A DNA stretch of 64,000 nucleotides from Saxidomus purpurata (GCA_022818135.1 JAFMSR010000012.1:5092456-5156455); one strand, 5' to 3'; counted from the stretch's first letter, positions 23,471 through 35,846 are shown. Translations and numbers: made by a program. The notes: generated by a model not told the origin, from the letters alone.

Positions 23471-24511
23471 TAAAGGTCTAGAAATATACTGTCAAAAATA
23501 AAGTTTTTATTCAACCATCAATATGGCCTGACAGAAAAAAAAATCCGTATTGTATGTACGTGCAATCTGCACTGTACCATTATTTGTAAGAGTGAATTCA
23601 ATTGCCCGGAAATACACATGACGTTTTTTAATTGGGTCGTTACTATTTGTTTATGCGATGACGTCAACAAAATGACTGTATATTCTAATATGCCTACGGT
23701 ATATTTCTATAGTCAGTTCGAGTGCTTTAATCATATTAAAGCACTCGGAAAAGTAGGCGGAGTTTCGGACATGGAAGTAGCTCTTTCCGACTTTTGTAAT
23801 TTACTCCCGCGCAAAAATGAAATATTGAAATATAGATAATATCAGTATAAATTCATCAGTCGCATAAAAAAGATTTCTTTAAGAACCTAAATATTATTTT
23901 TGATTGCGCCAAGTAAGCCTTAGAATAACCTCACCTTGTTTTCCTTAAAAAGGGCCAAGAAGTTCAGGATTAACAGTCATACAATGTTTTGATTCCAGGA
24001 GACAAAACTATGAATGAAAACGTTTACGTCATCACACTGACGTCATTACTCCACGTTAAAACGTTGTACAGTTCAAATTAACGGTACGCATTTAAATCGA
24101 TTGGCTGCTTTGTTAGGTTCTGAATCTGACGTCTTCTGCATAATGTCAGTCAGGTATTTCTTTTTATATTTTATGTATTAGATGATTAAACTAAAATAAG
24201 TTTGTATAATATAGTTATGTATGATATCTTGAATGGTTGCCCGAATAGGGGAGTGAATTTCAACAGCCACTATTTATACTATTTTACACATTACCGCCGA
24301 ACTGAAAAAAAGGTCCGTAGTAGTTACGATAGTTTTCAAAAAATCGGCTTCTAAGAATCGAAATAATCTATGTCTTGGAGTGCTTTATCGAAACTGAAGC
24401 ATTTCCCGTCGGTAATGTGCCTGCTTCGCCCTCGTGAATTATTCCGCCAGGCACATCACCTCCGGGGAATGCTTCAATTTCGATAAAGCACTCCAAGCCA
24501 TAGATTATTTC
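23471..24511. mobile_element. 1,041-bp insertion with 9-bp target duplication
   Basis: TTAATTATA occurs at 23,462-23,470 and 24,512-24,520. Paralogous copy 1 (about 16,930-16,950) shows the uninterrupted site. Inside are a perfect hairpin with AGTGCTTTAAT and ATTAAAGCACT arms near 23,722-23,748 and a near-perfect 63-bp-arm inverted repeat at 24,360-24,511. The ends themselves are not obvious inverted repeats and no transposase is present. Superfamily unknown. Confidence 0.65.
24360..24511. repeat. Inverted repeat with 63-bp arms
   Basis: The left arm starts GAAATAATCTATG and the right arm ends CATAGATTATTTC. Both contain TTGGAGTGCTTTATCGAAA or its complement. About 24 bases of loop, a handful of mismatches. 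It forms the right end of the insertion above. Confidence 0.8.
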
Positions 24512-24999
24512 TTAATTATAACATACTTAAATTCTGAAAAGGTAAAAGGAAAATGCCAAAACATATATTGAAGACAATGTCACACATCATAACATAGCCA
24601 TTAAATAATATGAAATAAGGCTCGGCCTCGATTTAGGATTTATCATTTCTTCAATTTCAAATCACAGCAAATGTCAAAATAATCTGTCTTAGAAAACAAT
24701 ATTATGCAGTTCACACCTAGAGTACCTGAATGATGAATATAATTTGGAGAAAGGGGAGATAATTTGTAATTTGCACAAAATATGTAAATAATTCAGGCGC
24801 AACATCCGAAAAAGTGCAAACTTAGTGTGTATACAAATGTTTGACAGGTACAGTAAAATTGAAGAGACAGATGCAGATACAAGAGAATCCGGGTACCACA
24901 CTATAGCTCTTTTACGAATAGATCCCTTGGTTCTTTAACATGTTTGGTGTATATCACTCTGAAAACCTGAGAAACTCTGAAAAGTGTTTATAAAACGTC

Positions 25000-25093
25000 C
25001 AGTGCCCCGACGGGGAGTCGAACTGGGATCCGGGGACCTCCGGATTGGTAGTCTAGAGCGTTTAGCCGTGACCCAGTGACAACCACACCACCA
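25000..25093 (-). repeat. tRNA-derived SINE head
   Basis: The minus strand carries TGGTGTGGTTGTCAC (A-box region) and AGTTCGACTCCC (B box). The flank just right of it (25,140-25,260) is paralogous to the DNA flanking the zinc-finger element at 25,540-27,190. Confidence 0.7.
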
Positions 25094-25394
25094 AGGGATC
25101 TGTGCATCTTTCGATTTTTTCTTGATTGAGTGACACATAAATGATAAACCTCACCAAGTTTGTGTCGTTTCTTGTTCACTACGGCACGATATAAATCAAA
25201 AAGCATTTCTTGCCTGCAATAAGTAACTGCTATATTTTTGGAGATTTCCAATATAATATATGCCTACCTGTAAAGGTGTTTTACATATTAAGAGTTTCAA
25301 AATACAATTCCACAGTAGAGTAACTAGGAATTGTTTAAAAAAACAATTATGTTACCACCAGTTCTATTAACAGCATTAAACGCTGAAGAAAGTT

Positions 25395-25480
25395 AGATGG
25401 GGATTCGAACCCGACTCTACCTATAGCAAGTTATATAATACAGCAGGCTGACAGTGGCTCTGACCTACTGAGCTATCTGA
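25395..25480 (-). repeat. tRNA-derived SINE head
   Basis: On the minus strand there is a canonical A box TAGCTCAGTAGG (25,464-25,475) and a canonical B box GGTTCGAATCC (25,401-25,411). The spacing is longer than in a functional tRNA and the arms do not close, so it is a SINE head rather than a tRNA gene. Confidence 0.75.
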
Positions 25481-25584
25481 TTTTTGTTTCTCTGGCGAAC
25501 AAACAATATCTCTATAAATAATTTTCGAAGTACCATACCGTAAATGATAAACCTCACTAAGTTTGTGTATACTCTTGTTCATTA

Positions 25585-27104
25585 TCACGGGTGGGAAACA
25601 AAAAATGTCACGTGACCATAAATGCAAACGTCGGTAGCAAATTTCGAGGAATTTACACCGACTCAAGTATGTTTTTTTCCCATTTTTTTCGTTATACTTT
25701 AGAGTTGGTTAAAGAGACCTAGCGCAAAAAAGAATGCATGACATTTTCTCTCTGCCGATGTATTGATCACCATACACATATGTAGGGTTTTCGAGAACAC
25801 TTCGAAAACAATTTTATACAGAGATGCAAACATACGTAGCTAACTCATAAAATGTAAGTGATCGAGATCAAAAGCCATCAGTTTTTCACATTTATGTATT
25901 TCGATTGTTCATCAATGTTTCTAATGTGTTATAGGGCCATTGTTTGCGATTTATTCCAATAAAAAGTGGATTTCATTAAGAATTTCATATTTGGCAAACG
26001 CCTGTTAGCGTTTTTATGATGCAAACGTACGTAGGCTTACTAAAATGACGAACGCACTTAGGCCATGAATGTATCGTTTATTAAAAAACTGAAATATGCT
26101 TAATTGACGAAGTAAACTATAAGTCATCGACATTAAGATTGCCCTTGTCTTTTTCAGATGTCACTTGTTTGCCGCGTTTGTGGAAATGTGTTCAAAAGGA
26201 CATGAGGCCTGAAAATTCATAAGCGGCGACATGAAGGTGTAGGAATATATACTTTCTGCGAGAAGCAATTCTTTTCAAAAGAGAGCATGACGCGGCACAA
26301 TTAAAATAGAATAATGATTTTGAAATGTTTCTCATAGTCTCTTATAACTCAAATACGAGTGACATTGGACATGTGCTAATGTAAAATAACTGTGATACTT
26401 TGTATATGATTTTACATGCAATGTGATATTATCTCTGTAATGTACAAAGATGAGACTGAAATAAACGATTAAATCTAAAATCTGTCAGTGTATTTTACAT
26501 ATTATTTGTTGTAATTACGTCAGGGTCTTCAAATTAAAATTCCCTGATATCATATATGAAACACTATTAACATATTATGAACCAATCAAAATATAATCAT
26601 ATATCAAATTAATTGCCAAATGCTTTCCCAGGATGATTCGATGATAATGCGTATGTAATGTATGTTCAGGGTTTTTAAAGTTTTATTTCATGCAAATCTT
26701 TTCATATACACCTTCAGTGGCAAATTTAACATATGTGGATTTGCCGTCAAGGGGAAAATCGATCCTAAGGCCCACATGGATTGCCACACTGGCGATAAGT
26801 ACTGCACAAGCTACTACTATAACGATAAAACTTTCCAGTCGTAGCTTGTGCAGTACTTATGTTTGCATCTCTGTATAAAATTGTTTTCGAAGTGTTCTCG
26901 AAAACCCTACATATGTGTATGGTGATCAATACATCGGCAGAGAGACAATTTCATGCATTCTTTTTTGCGCTATGTCTCTTTAACCAACTCTAAAGTAAAG
27001 TAAAAAATGGGAAAAAACATACTTGAGTCGGTGTAAATTCCTCGAAACTTGCTACCGACGTTTGCATTTATGGTCACGTGACATTTTTTGTTTCCCACCC
27101 GTGA
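25585..27104 (+). mobile_element. 1,520-bp element with 250-bp inverted ends and TTA duplication
   Basis: Terminal inverted repeats run 25,585-25,834 and 26,858-27,104, beginning TCACGGGTGGGAAAC, and are nearly identical. TTA flanks both sides (25,582-25,584 and 27,105-27,107). The neighbouring paralogous segment 25,140-25,260 shows the uninterrupted site (CTTGTTCA-CTA-CGGCACG). A 3-bp TTA/TAA duplication suits PIF/Harbinger (family knowledge), but no transposase is present, so the assignment is tentative. The interior carries a spliced-looking C2H2 exon and a further 20-bp-arm hairpin (26,795-26,814 with 26,841-26,860). Confidence 0.8.
26158..26304 (+). pseudogene. C2H2 zinc-finger exon (broken) inside the inverted-end element
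   Basis: An AG acceptor after a T-rich tract (CTTTTTCAG) is followed at once by ATG. The 48-codon frame encodes one finger with perfect spacing, C-x2-C-x12-H-x3-H. The first cysteine is residue 5 and the histidines are residues 21 and 25. A TGA interrupts it at codon 16, before the G-L-K-I helix. A linker and most of a second finger follow, with its first Cys replaced by Tyr and no final His before TAA. AATAAA lies downstream at about 26,459. Most likely a captured or host-derived zinc-finger fragment that has decayed. An AT-hook-like or BED alternative is not supported by the spacing. Confidence 0.7.
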
Positions 27105-27284
27105 TTATGGCACGTTAAAAAAATTACAAAGCATTTCTGGCCTGCAATTAGTAACATCTCATATTTTTGGAGATTTTCAATCAAATAGATATAGTTTAGT
27201 TTATACTAATTTATTTATTCTCGATTGCGAAACAAGTTCTTACAACTTATATTAATCGCTCTCGAGACTCATTCCAGATGGATT

Positions 27285-27436
27285 CAACCTCGAAGAGAGA
27301 GAGGCAATGTGGATTTAATTGTATCTTGCCCAAGGACACTACCGACATGGCGATGGTAGGGATCGAACCCGGGGCCCTTCGATCCTGAGGTTCGATCCCT
27401 ACCATCGCCATGTCGGTAGTGTCCTTGGGCAAGATA
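27285..27436. repeat. SINE fragment in fold-back arrangement
   Basis: A minus-strand SINE piece (GAGAGAGAGGCAATGTGG end, GGGATCGAACCC B box) is followed by a reversed partial copy. The arms 27,322-27,369 and 27,389-27,436 are a perfect 48-bp inverted repeat around a 19-nt spacer. The body is related to 10,300-10,425. Confidence 0.8.
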
Positions 27437-28120
27437 GATGGTATTATGACATAGATATAGATCTAGGGCTATGCTGAAACCCTACCTTGGTCCTTGCTCA
27501 TCCCTTAATCCAAAGAGCCAAACTTTCATTTCTTAAAATTGTTGGAAATTTCGGGTATGTCGGAATTACAGATAGTGGATATATACTGAATCACTGATAG
27601 TAGGTAGTTTTGGCTTCATAAACTTAAATGCCGCTATTTTTATATTTGTTATTTTATTTGCTGTACCCTTCCTGTCAAGCATATAAACCGGGTACGCCGA
27701 AATTCTATAGCTAACTGATAGGTTAACTTCAAAAACAAGAATTTAGGCAGGTGAATGTAAACAAACAGTTGACAGGAAATGTGTCATAACTCACGTGCTA
27801 TAGCGATGACGTATCAAAGCACTTGCTTCTCTAAGGATGTTTTAACTCCGGCTATTTGATAAACCCCATTAGATACCCTACCATTACATTATCACGACTT
27901 TGTTACACATATTCCAAAGAAAACAAAAACAAAACAAAACTTAGTTGGTTATCGATACTCAAGTAATTTCGGATTTCTTTTACCCCGGAAGTGTAAGAAT
28001 ATAAACCCGTCTACTCAAGTTAATCAAACGGAACAGGATCACGCCAAAAATGCTTTCTTCGTAAATGCAGAGTAGACACAGGCGTTACTGTTTCAAGGAT
28101 TTCGCCGGGATAAACCCCCT
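27437..28120. other. No recognised gene
   Basis: AT-rich DNA without an inverted repeat, domain or exon that I can support. Confidence 0.45.
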
Positions 28121-28181
28121 GTAATAATTGTTTGTAATAACATTACGCAACACACGCAAATAAGGCAGCCCTGGCGTTCCA
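28121..28181 (+). repeat. Detached end of the 14.8-17.1 kb element family
   Basis: TTTGTAATAACATTACGC, ACACGCAAATAAGGCAGCCC and TGGCGTTCCA followed by TA repeat the right end of the element at 14,788-17,096. Only this end is present. Confidence 0.7.
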
Positions 28182-28719
28182 TATATTACACTCTTACATT
28201 AAAATATTATACATCGTTAGAATAGTACATTCCGCTAAGAGAGGAGAATCAACATAAAACGAATTTAGAAGAAATGTAATAGTATCTACATTTGTTTATG
28301 AAGATAATGTACAGTTACGTGTTTTGTTGTTTCATAAAGATGAGTAAACTATGCAGTTTACATGATTATTTGACAGATATGTTCTCAATATATGAAACTT
28401 GGCAAATAGTCTTACAACTCTTTTTACAGCAGAATCAGTAAAATACTATCTAATATTTGAAAGTATACTTTGAAAAAAGGAGTATAAGATTTACTATCAT
28501 CATTAAGCTTTCTAAGGCGGTAATACTTTTCAATGCTTCTAATGGGATCTGTTTTGCATTTCCTGTTTCAAACTTTGCAGCTACCCATACCTTTTCTAGG
28601 TAATGCTCCTCAATGCATCACGCAGTTAGTAGTGACTTGCAACCATTCTTCTTCGGCTTGTATCGTGGAAAGTTTTAACCAGCTATCGAATTTATGTTCG
28701 AACATGTTATTATGTCAAA

Positions 28720-29900
28720 CAGTCATGTTATCTTCTTAAAGTCTTGTGGTATCTTGTCTAAGTGACGTGTTATTATGTCAACCACGAAATGAAGATGATA
28801 TCATGACGGTACGACATAATACAACGTCACTTCGACAAGATAACCTTCTTCAAGAAGATAGCATGACTGTTTGAAATAATATCACGAAACTTTGGTAAGA
28901 TAACACAAGACTTTAAGAAGAAATTATGACTGTTTGTCATACCATGTTACTTAGACAAGATAACACAATACTTTAAGAAGATAGCATGGGTGTTTGACAT
29001 AAGAACACGTCACTTTAACAAGATAAACACCACTTAAAGAAGATAGCATAACTGTTTGACATAATATCCCTTTGAAAAGATAACACATCACTTTTAGAAG
29101 ATAGCATGTGTGTTCGACATAATAACACATCACTTTGACAAGATAACACACCACTTTAAGAAGACAGCATGGTGGTTTGACATAATAACACGTCACGTTG
29201 ACAAGATAATACACCACTTTAAGAAGATAGCATGACTGTTTGACATATTAACACTTTGACAAGATAACACAAGGCTTTAAGAAGATAGTATAGGTGTTTG
29301 ACATAATAAAAAAATATTTTAAGAAGATAGCATGACTGTTTGACATAATAACACAATATTTTGACAAGATAACACACCACTTTAAGAAGATAGCATGTCC
29401 GTTTGACATAATAACATGTTACCTTGACAAGATAACACAACACTTTAAGAAGACTGTTTGATAACACGTCAATTACACAAGATAACACACCACGTTAAGA
29501 AGATAGGATGAGTGTTTGACGTAATACCACGTATTTTGACAAGATATCATTGAAATTCAAGATGATAAAACGTTCATTGGACATAATAGTACAATTTTTA
29601 ACAACACATATTTTGAATAAGTCAAGACGGTATTTCGGCAAGATAACATGACAGTTTGACATAATAACATCTCATGTAGAGAATTTAACGTGGTTTTTAG
29701 ACAAGATAGCATGCATGTTTCACATAATATAACAACATAATAAGAAGAAATTATATGAAAAAGACATAATAACGCGACACTTTGACAAGATACCAGCACC
29801 CTTAGAAGATATAACAATTCATTAACAAGACATTACAACCATTTGAGAAGATAGAAAACCATTTTAACAAGACAGTGTACTCAGTTAACAAGACAGCTTG
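28720..29900. repeat. 63-bp satellite array
   Basis: Roughly 18 degenerate units share AAGAAGATAGCATGACTG, TTTGACATAATAACAC and TTTGACAAGATAACACACC. The period in the better-preserved middle (about 28,950-29,500) is 63 bp, with shortened units. Because 63 is divisible by three, long open frames with a 21-residue period (YLVK, CYYVK, CYLLK) appear on the minus strand. They are interrupted by stops, start anywhere, and look like a by-product rather than genes. Confidence 0.85.
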
Positions 29901-30229
29901 TAATGTATTAACATAAGACAGCTACAGCGTTCCATACGATTGAATTCAAATTTGAACGTTCTTCGTGCATGCAGATAGGTAAAAATCATATATTTCTGTC
30001 ACAATGACTGTACCTCCATATGTACGCGACATAAAACTACAATAGCAGTGACCAGTGCTTCTGATCTGATCAAGCAGCTGAAACTTGTGGATATACATAC
30101 CAGTACTGAATGTGATGCAGGGATCTTTTGCTGAGCATTATTTATTAGGAATCCAATTGGTGAGATCCTGGACAGCCAAGAAAGATGCCCAAACTTTGAA
30201 AGAAAGTTGGTCATAAACTAGATGAGCCT

Positions 30230-30800
30230 TATTCATTTTGAGGTCAATGGGCCAAAGGTCTAGGTCACAGTGACGTCGCATTTAAAAACAGTTTCCGCTC
30301 AATAAATTAGGAAGGTTTTGACTTAAGGTCTCACACTTTGTAGAGACATTAGTCTTGGACAGTAAATGAACATTAGTCATTTTGAGGTCACATGGTCAAA
30401 GGTCAAGGTCACAATGACTGCATTCAAAAAACGGTTTCCACTCAATAACTTGGCAATGTTTTGACCTAAGATTTTCAAACTGACCAGGGTTATAGTTTAT
30501 ATACATTAGATATTTAGGTCACAGGGTCAATGGTAAATGTTAAAATTGACCTTGCATTAAAACATCGTGGTCGCCTCAAAACTTAAAAGGCTTTGAGGTT
30601 AAATTTTCAAACTTGATAGGAGTTAAGCTTGTGAACAGAAGGCGATTCCTAATGACTTTGGGGTCATTAATGACTTTGAGGTCTCAATGTCAAAGTTCAA
30701 GAACACAGTGACCTTGCATTTAAAAACTGTTTCTGCTCAATAAGTCGACAATGCTTTGGCACAAAGTCTTCAAACTCGTCAGCATAATAGTTTATGATGA
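30230..30800 (+). repeat. TGACC/AGGTCA-rich dispersed repeat block
   Basis: Four or more units repeat TTTGAGGTCA, GGTCAAAGGTCAAGGTCACA and GCATTTAAAAACAG with AATAACTTGGC. Same class as 20,570-21,082 in opposite phrase order. Confidence 0.7.
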
Positions 30801-30939
30801 GTTAACTGTCCCTTTTGTTTTTGTGTCCAAAGTCATCATTAATGTTTATGAGAATTCGAGTAAAGAATAATTAAAATCAAGACAACACGAAGTTTTCAGT
30901 TTACATATTTCGACTTTATGAGAATTGAAAGAATCCTAT

Positions 30940-31190
30940 TGCTCTCTAATGATTTCTCCGTCAGTAAATCATCAGCATTTATTTTGCGTTGCATTTATTT
31001 GGTGGGTTAGGGGAGGGGCATATGTGTTATATCAACCTGTCTTGTTGGATAATCTTTATGTCATGTGTTTGTCGTCAGCATTTGCTTTGGCGATCCGGTT
31101 ATTTGGTGGATGGGGGTGAGCGGGCATATGTGTTTTACAAACATATTTTTTTGTAGAAATATTTCCATGTTATATGCTTGCCCGGAGCAT
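30940..31190 (+). repeat. Short tandem block, about 125-bp unit
   Basis: CATTTGCTTTGGCG and CATTTATTTTGCG units, with TTATTTGGTGG and GGGCATATGTGTTNTA, occur twice, with a decayed third. G-rich. The open frame at 30,925-31,119 is a by-product. Confidence 0.5.
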
Positions 31191-32464
31191 AAATCGAAAG
31201 AAAGCAAATGGCTGAGTTGATATTCAACAGAGTGATTAAGGCCATTGAGAGGGAATGTAGTGACTAATAGCCATAACTCTGGCTTATCCCATATATATAG
31301 AGGTGAGGTATAATTGTTTTGTGTATATTTATTTATCGTCGTTCTTGTTATTTAATATCAAGGTTTTCGGTCACTGTGGACAGCGCAGCTGTATTTCTGC
31401 TGTCCACTCATGTCTACCCATGCGTGTAAATGGTCTTATATAAACAATTTACACGGCTCCGCTGGTCATTCGAGGTAAAACAGGTTTTCCGTTGCATCTC
31501 ACAGACCCCCCGCCCCCCCACCCCTGCTGACCCCCAACGATAAGAATATGTTTACAGAAAATATATTCAGTCGAAAATTATCGACTGTTATTCACAAATT
31601 CCATTTTTTCATTTTATTCAAATGATGCAAAGTTCTATCATCCGTACGTGCATGGGGTATTGTTCATAAGTATGTAAAAAGTTCAAATAGGACACTATTG
31701 TGCGCTTTGATGTATGTAGCCTACGTTTTCTGGCAGCCTATATATAGATCGGTTTTCACACTTGAATTATCATTAACTGGTCAATATATTTCATTGTTCA
31801 GTGGTCATTTGTGAACTAAAGGCCATAAGAGGAATTTCTCGAATATATACATGTACTACTAGTATTTATATGAAAATTATCAAATTTTCTTATCTGTTTC
31901 AGAGTAGACATTTCACTTTGTCTATTGGCGTTTTCCATGTCTTGAACTTGCATTGTACAATGCGGAGTGAGTGGCTTGGCGACACTAGACACTATATAAA
32001 ATTGTTTTTCTCATTTCTTGATGTTAAGTGAAGAATAACCATTCACACGGAAAGTGTCGTCGAGCTGGTATGAATGAATTGTACTTCAAATGTGGAGTGA
32101 ATGGATCGGTGATACTGGACATTACACAATTCTATTTTATTTGTTTTCACATATGAATGTTACAAGTGCAGAGACACACTTCACTGGCACAAAGTGATTT
32201 TTTTTCATTCTTTCTCTTCTGTATCGTCGATATATATGAATGATTCTAAGTGATGCATTAAAGGAAACCTGTTGTTTACCACTCCTACAAGGTGTTTTGT
32301 CGTTTATCATCCGTAATTGTCCTTTCGGATATTTATCCGAAGTCAGATGATAAATTATTTATGTTTGGCTGAATGAAATGAAAGAAAACATAAACATGTA
32401 TATTATCGGATATTCTAATATTTATTCAAAAGCTTGTGTGTACAATTTGGCAAATGTGCAAAAA
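31191..32464. other. No recognised gene
   Basis: Contains a C-rich run at 31,506-31,535 and a weak two-fold repeat (GGAGTGAGTGGCTTGG versus GGAGTGAATGGATCGG, about 31,960 and 32,094). No exon was seen. Confidence 0.45.
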
Positions 32465-33085
32465 GTCTTTATTTATCTGAAAATCGGCAAAACTAACACA
32501 TCCTGTCTAATTTCTAAGAAAAAGCGAGGACAACAGTAAATTTTAAGTAAAGACTTTTCATTTCAGTTCTGCTGATATCCGGTTAAATGGAAAACATAAG
32601 GTTGAAAAGCATGCAGAGTTTGCGTTCATATAAATTATTCAAATCGTGTCCGTACAGCGATGTCTCGTCATGTGAAAATCAATAAATTGGTAATATATTA
32701 CCTGCCTTTGTAATTTCAAGGCCGTGCTTGTGCAAAACAATTCTATATTTTAAACTCGTTTAACAGCATTATTCATGGAAGTCGGTTGAATAATAACCGT
32801 TTACAATGCAAACGGTTTTGACTTACACGGTCATCTTAAAAACAGCCCACGGTTCGAAATTATTGCTTTTATCTGTAAATAAAAGGCGTTCAAGGACAAA
32901 GTCTACTGCTATCGTTATAGATAAATTAGCTTAAGTATGCCCTTCGATAAATAGAAAATATATTATTTTTATCTTATCAGTATACTAGTCTGAAAGAAAA
33001 TAAATTGTTCTTCTTTGAATGAATATCTCAACTTAATGTATTATTTAGTTGTGAACCGGGTCTTTATTCTTTATAAAAAAAAGAA
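32465..33085 (+). repeat. Diverged repeat pair, copy 2 (with 18,055-18,590)
   Basis: The same ordered landmarks as copy 1, ending in GTGAACCGGGTCTTTATTCT. No coding frame. Confidence 0.75.
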
Positions 33086-35846
33086 AATACTACTTAAAAA
33101 CCAGAATGATGATATGTGATTGTTTAATTCCACGACTTTAGCTGTTGTTAATGACCTGCCCGTCTACCATATTCAAACTTTACACTTTGGTTCAGTTACA
33201 ATGTAAAGCTCAACTGCTTAGCAAAATTCAGAATTCATTATTTCTGGTTATTATTGTTTTGAAACTAGATAAGGTACAAACACGTGAAAAAAAAACTAAT
33301 TTAGGGAATCCATTTTTATGACTTTATAGTTATTTTCGATCTCACAAACAGACAAAAAGAATGCGATTCTAGGCGTTATAGGTGTTCTGTTAAATGTACT
33401 ATAAATAAAGCTTTCGGTTTAGTGTATTTAATAATATGTACAATTACGTTTTGGAAAAAAAGAGTTTGACAAGCTAAGCTATTAATATCACAATGTAGGA
33501 CATATCAACACGTTTTTTTACCGAAAAGTAAAGATAGAATTTCAAGTATATATTGGTTCGTTATTCATGAATTATCCAAATTTACTATCTTTTAGTCAGC
33601 TAAAGACAGAAAATAAGTCTGGAAATTGTTGTAAGCTGGTAGTTAAAGACAAAACAAACCATTTACTTCATGACTTGTAAATATATCTTTAAGTTTTTTC
33701 CATGCACAGCCAATCACACACACCCTAATGTCTGATACAAAAATGATTTTGCAAGTGACAGGCCTTTACGAATTTTCGGGCAAGAAGAAAGACAGATTCC
33801 CAATGTGTATACAAATGACTTTTTGTATTTAGTGTTTTGTTATTGCAAATAGTATGCTTTAAACAGGAAACTTCCAAAATTGTTACAAAAGTCTACATAT
33901 TTGCACTTTATACTCGTATTTGTGATACACACATACTGTTTTTTATTGATAATGTTTGATATGTTTGATACGCCTGTATAATTACATACTTCGTTCTGGT
34001 TCCATCACGTGTCTGCTTACGTTTTACAAAATTGAACCAAAACTCAAATGTCTGGCATGAAAGATTGATGTTTTGAGGAAACTTATTTCATGACATGTTT
34101 CCTTTTCGAAAAAATATGAATTCTGTTCAGTATTTCATTTTTAGCAATATTTATGGATGATTGACCCTTTTCTAAATCATGCAATTATTTATCAGTCATT
34201 GGAGAACCTATGATACCACTTTTTTCCAACGCATCACATGGACTGTGTTTGAAACAGTTAGTTTTTACAGTTATTCAGTACAATTTCCTGTTTAATATGA
34301 ATGATGACTATTCAAGTTTATGCTATTATAGTGCTACTTTCGAACACCTTTTGTTTCTCCATTATGGAGTGTTCATGGTTGTTTTTACGGTAATATTCTT
34401 GTATATGATTGTTAATCTTGACAAAAGTGTTGTCATTGTATGGGCAATATAAGAGCAGCAGTTCTTATATTGTCTTTTCTTGTGAATTTATCCTGCTGTA
34501 TGCTTTTCGAAGATGATGTTTCTTATTTCATATTGGGAAAAGAAAATGTGGGTATACAGCAAAATGCGGATTTGTATCCGTATCAAAGCGGCGACCTCGC
34601 CAATCGATAACAAATGAGTTCAGGACAGCGGCTGCACAAAAACGACAATGAATGTAATTATTTTGTGAAAATTTTATATGCAAGTACTAATGTGGTTGGT
34701 TGGATATATACTGCAAGACTACAAATAGTTTATTAGTGAATTAAGGTAATTAAATGGCTCATTTCTAGTTATGTAAATTAAATAAACAATTGTGCATTTA
34801 AGCTCAACTATTTGAAGAATACGGAGAGCTATTGTACTCGCCCTGGTGCCAGCTTTGTCATCAGTGTCAGCGTTTGTTAAATTATTTTCTATCAAGTCAA
34901 ATATCTCAGATACCATAAAAAGTATTAGCTTGAAACTTAACTAGTTACTTACGATCAACAGACCCCTGGGAAAGCATTCTCAATATATGTAACTCTTTTT
35001 GGAATTTGACAAAACTATATCTCCTCTTTACTGATAATTTTAAAGTCTAATATCCGAGATATTGGCTTCGAAGTTAAGATAATTATTTACTAATAGTATC
35101 AATATTTACATAAAATGGAACAATCCGTATAATTCTGTTAGAAACTTTTGTTCTTAATTATAACTTAGAAATGTGTTCAATATCTGTACAATTTTTATTG
35201 CCATGTAAAAGATTTTATAACTGTTACTTGTCTGCTGACAAATCTGACCAGTCTAGTGACATATTCATTTGAATTGCTTTAATAGTCGAGCAGTATATCA
35301 ATAAGGCCATCTCTTGTTGTATATCTATTTTTAATTGATATAATACAACTCAATGTTACTACAAAGAAGGTAAGACACTTAATATCTTAAAACATTAATA
35401 TAGTTATAAACATTGCATGTAAAATATTTTACGATTAGTAAGTTGGTTAAGAATTACTGTTTTTAAAAGCATATGCGTATTTCTACTTTCAATATATATT
35501 ACATACTTCAAAGTACGTGTGGGTACGTTACAGTAACAGAAAGTAAAGATTAACATAACACAATAAGATGTTTGTATAGCGTTAATCGCATATTTTTTCA
35601 TTGTAAAGCATAGCAATCTACGTAAATCTAAAGAAAATCAAATATTGCTGGAAAAAGACTTGTACATCAAAGCAGGTATCTGGTATCTTTAAAATCCGTG
35701 TGCGTGATGTCTATAATATGATACTGTTAAAGTAACTAGGAAAACTACAAAAGCAAGAAGACAAAGACGATAATAATCTATATAATGCAACAAGTTCACA
35801 TAACTACGACAAAGTTTAACATGTTTTACACATCAGCTATGACCAC
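33086..35846. other. No recognised gene (downstream of the vWA-TerD gene)
   Basis: AT-rich DNA with no repeat class that I recognise. The 80-codon frame at 34,210-34,452 has no domain or splice context. This stretch should include the 3' UTR of the gene that ends at 35,847, but no poly(A) site could be fixed. Confidence 0.45.

Larger units (their letters stand above)
21290..24610 (+). repeat. Segmental duplication, copy 2
   Basis: Counterpart of 13,790-17,110. It carries its own insertions: a hairpin at 21,498-21,581, a SINE at 22,795-22,994 and a 1,041-bp element at 23,471-24,511. It lacks the sequence equivalent to roughly 14,240-14,950, including the left end of the inverted-end element, and lacks the tandem block at 15,986-16,430. 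Confidence 0.75.

Noticed and set aside
23618..23839. 73-residue protein
   Set aside because: The frame runs through a perfect hairpin inside a mobile insertion absent from the paralogous copy, and no domain is present.
25395..25480. A tRNA gene with perfect A and B boxes
   Set aside because: The spacing between the boxes is too long without a tRNA-like intron position and the arms do not close, so it is a SINE head.
28951..29817. Three minus-strand proteins of 86-89 residues with Cys/Tyr/Val repeats
   Set aside because: They are translations of the 63-bp satellite, with arbitrary starts and no splice or promoter context.
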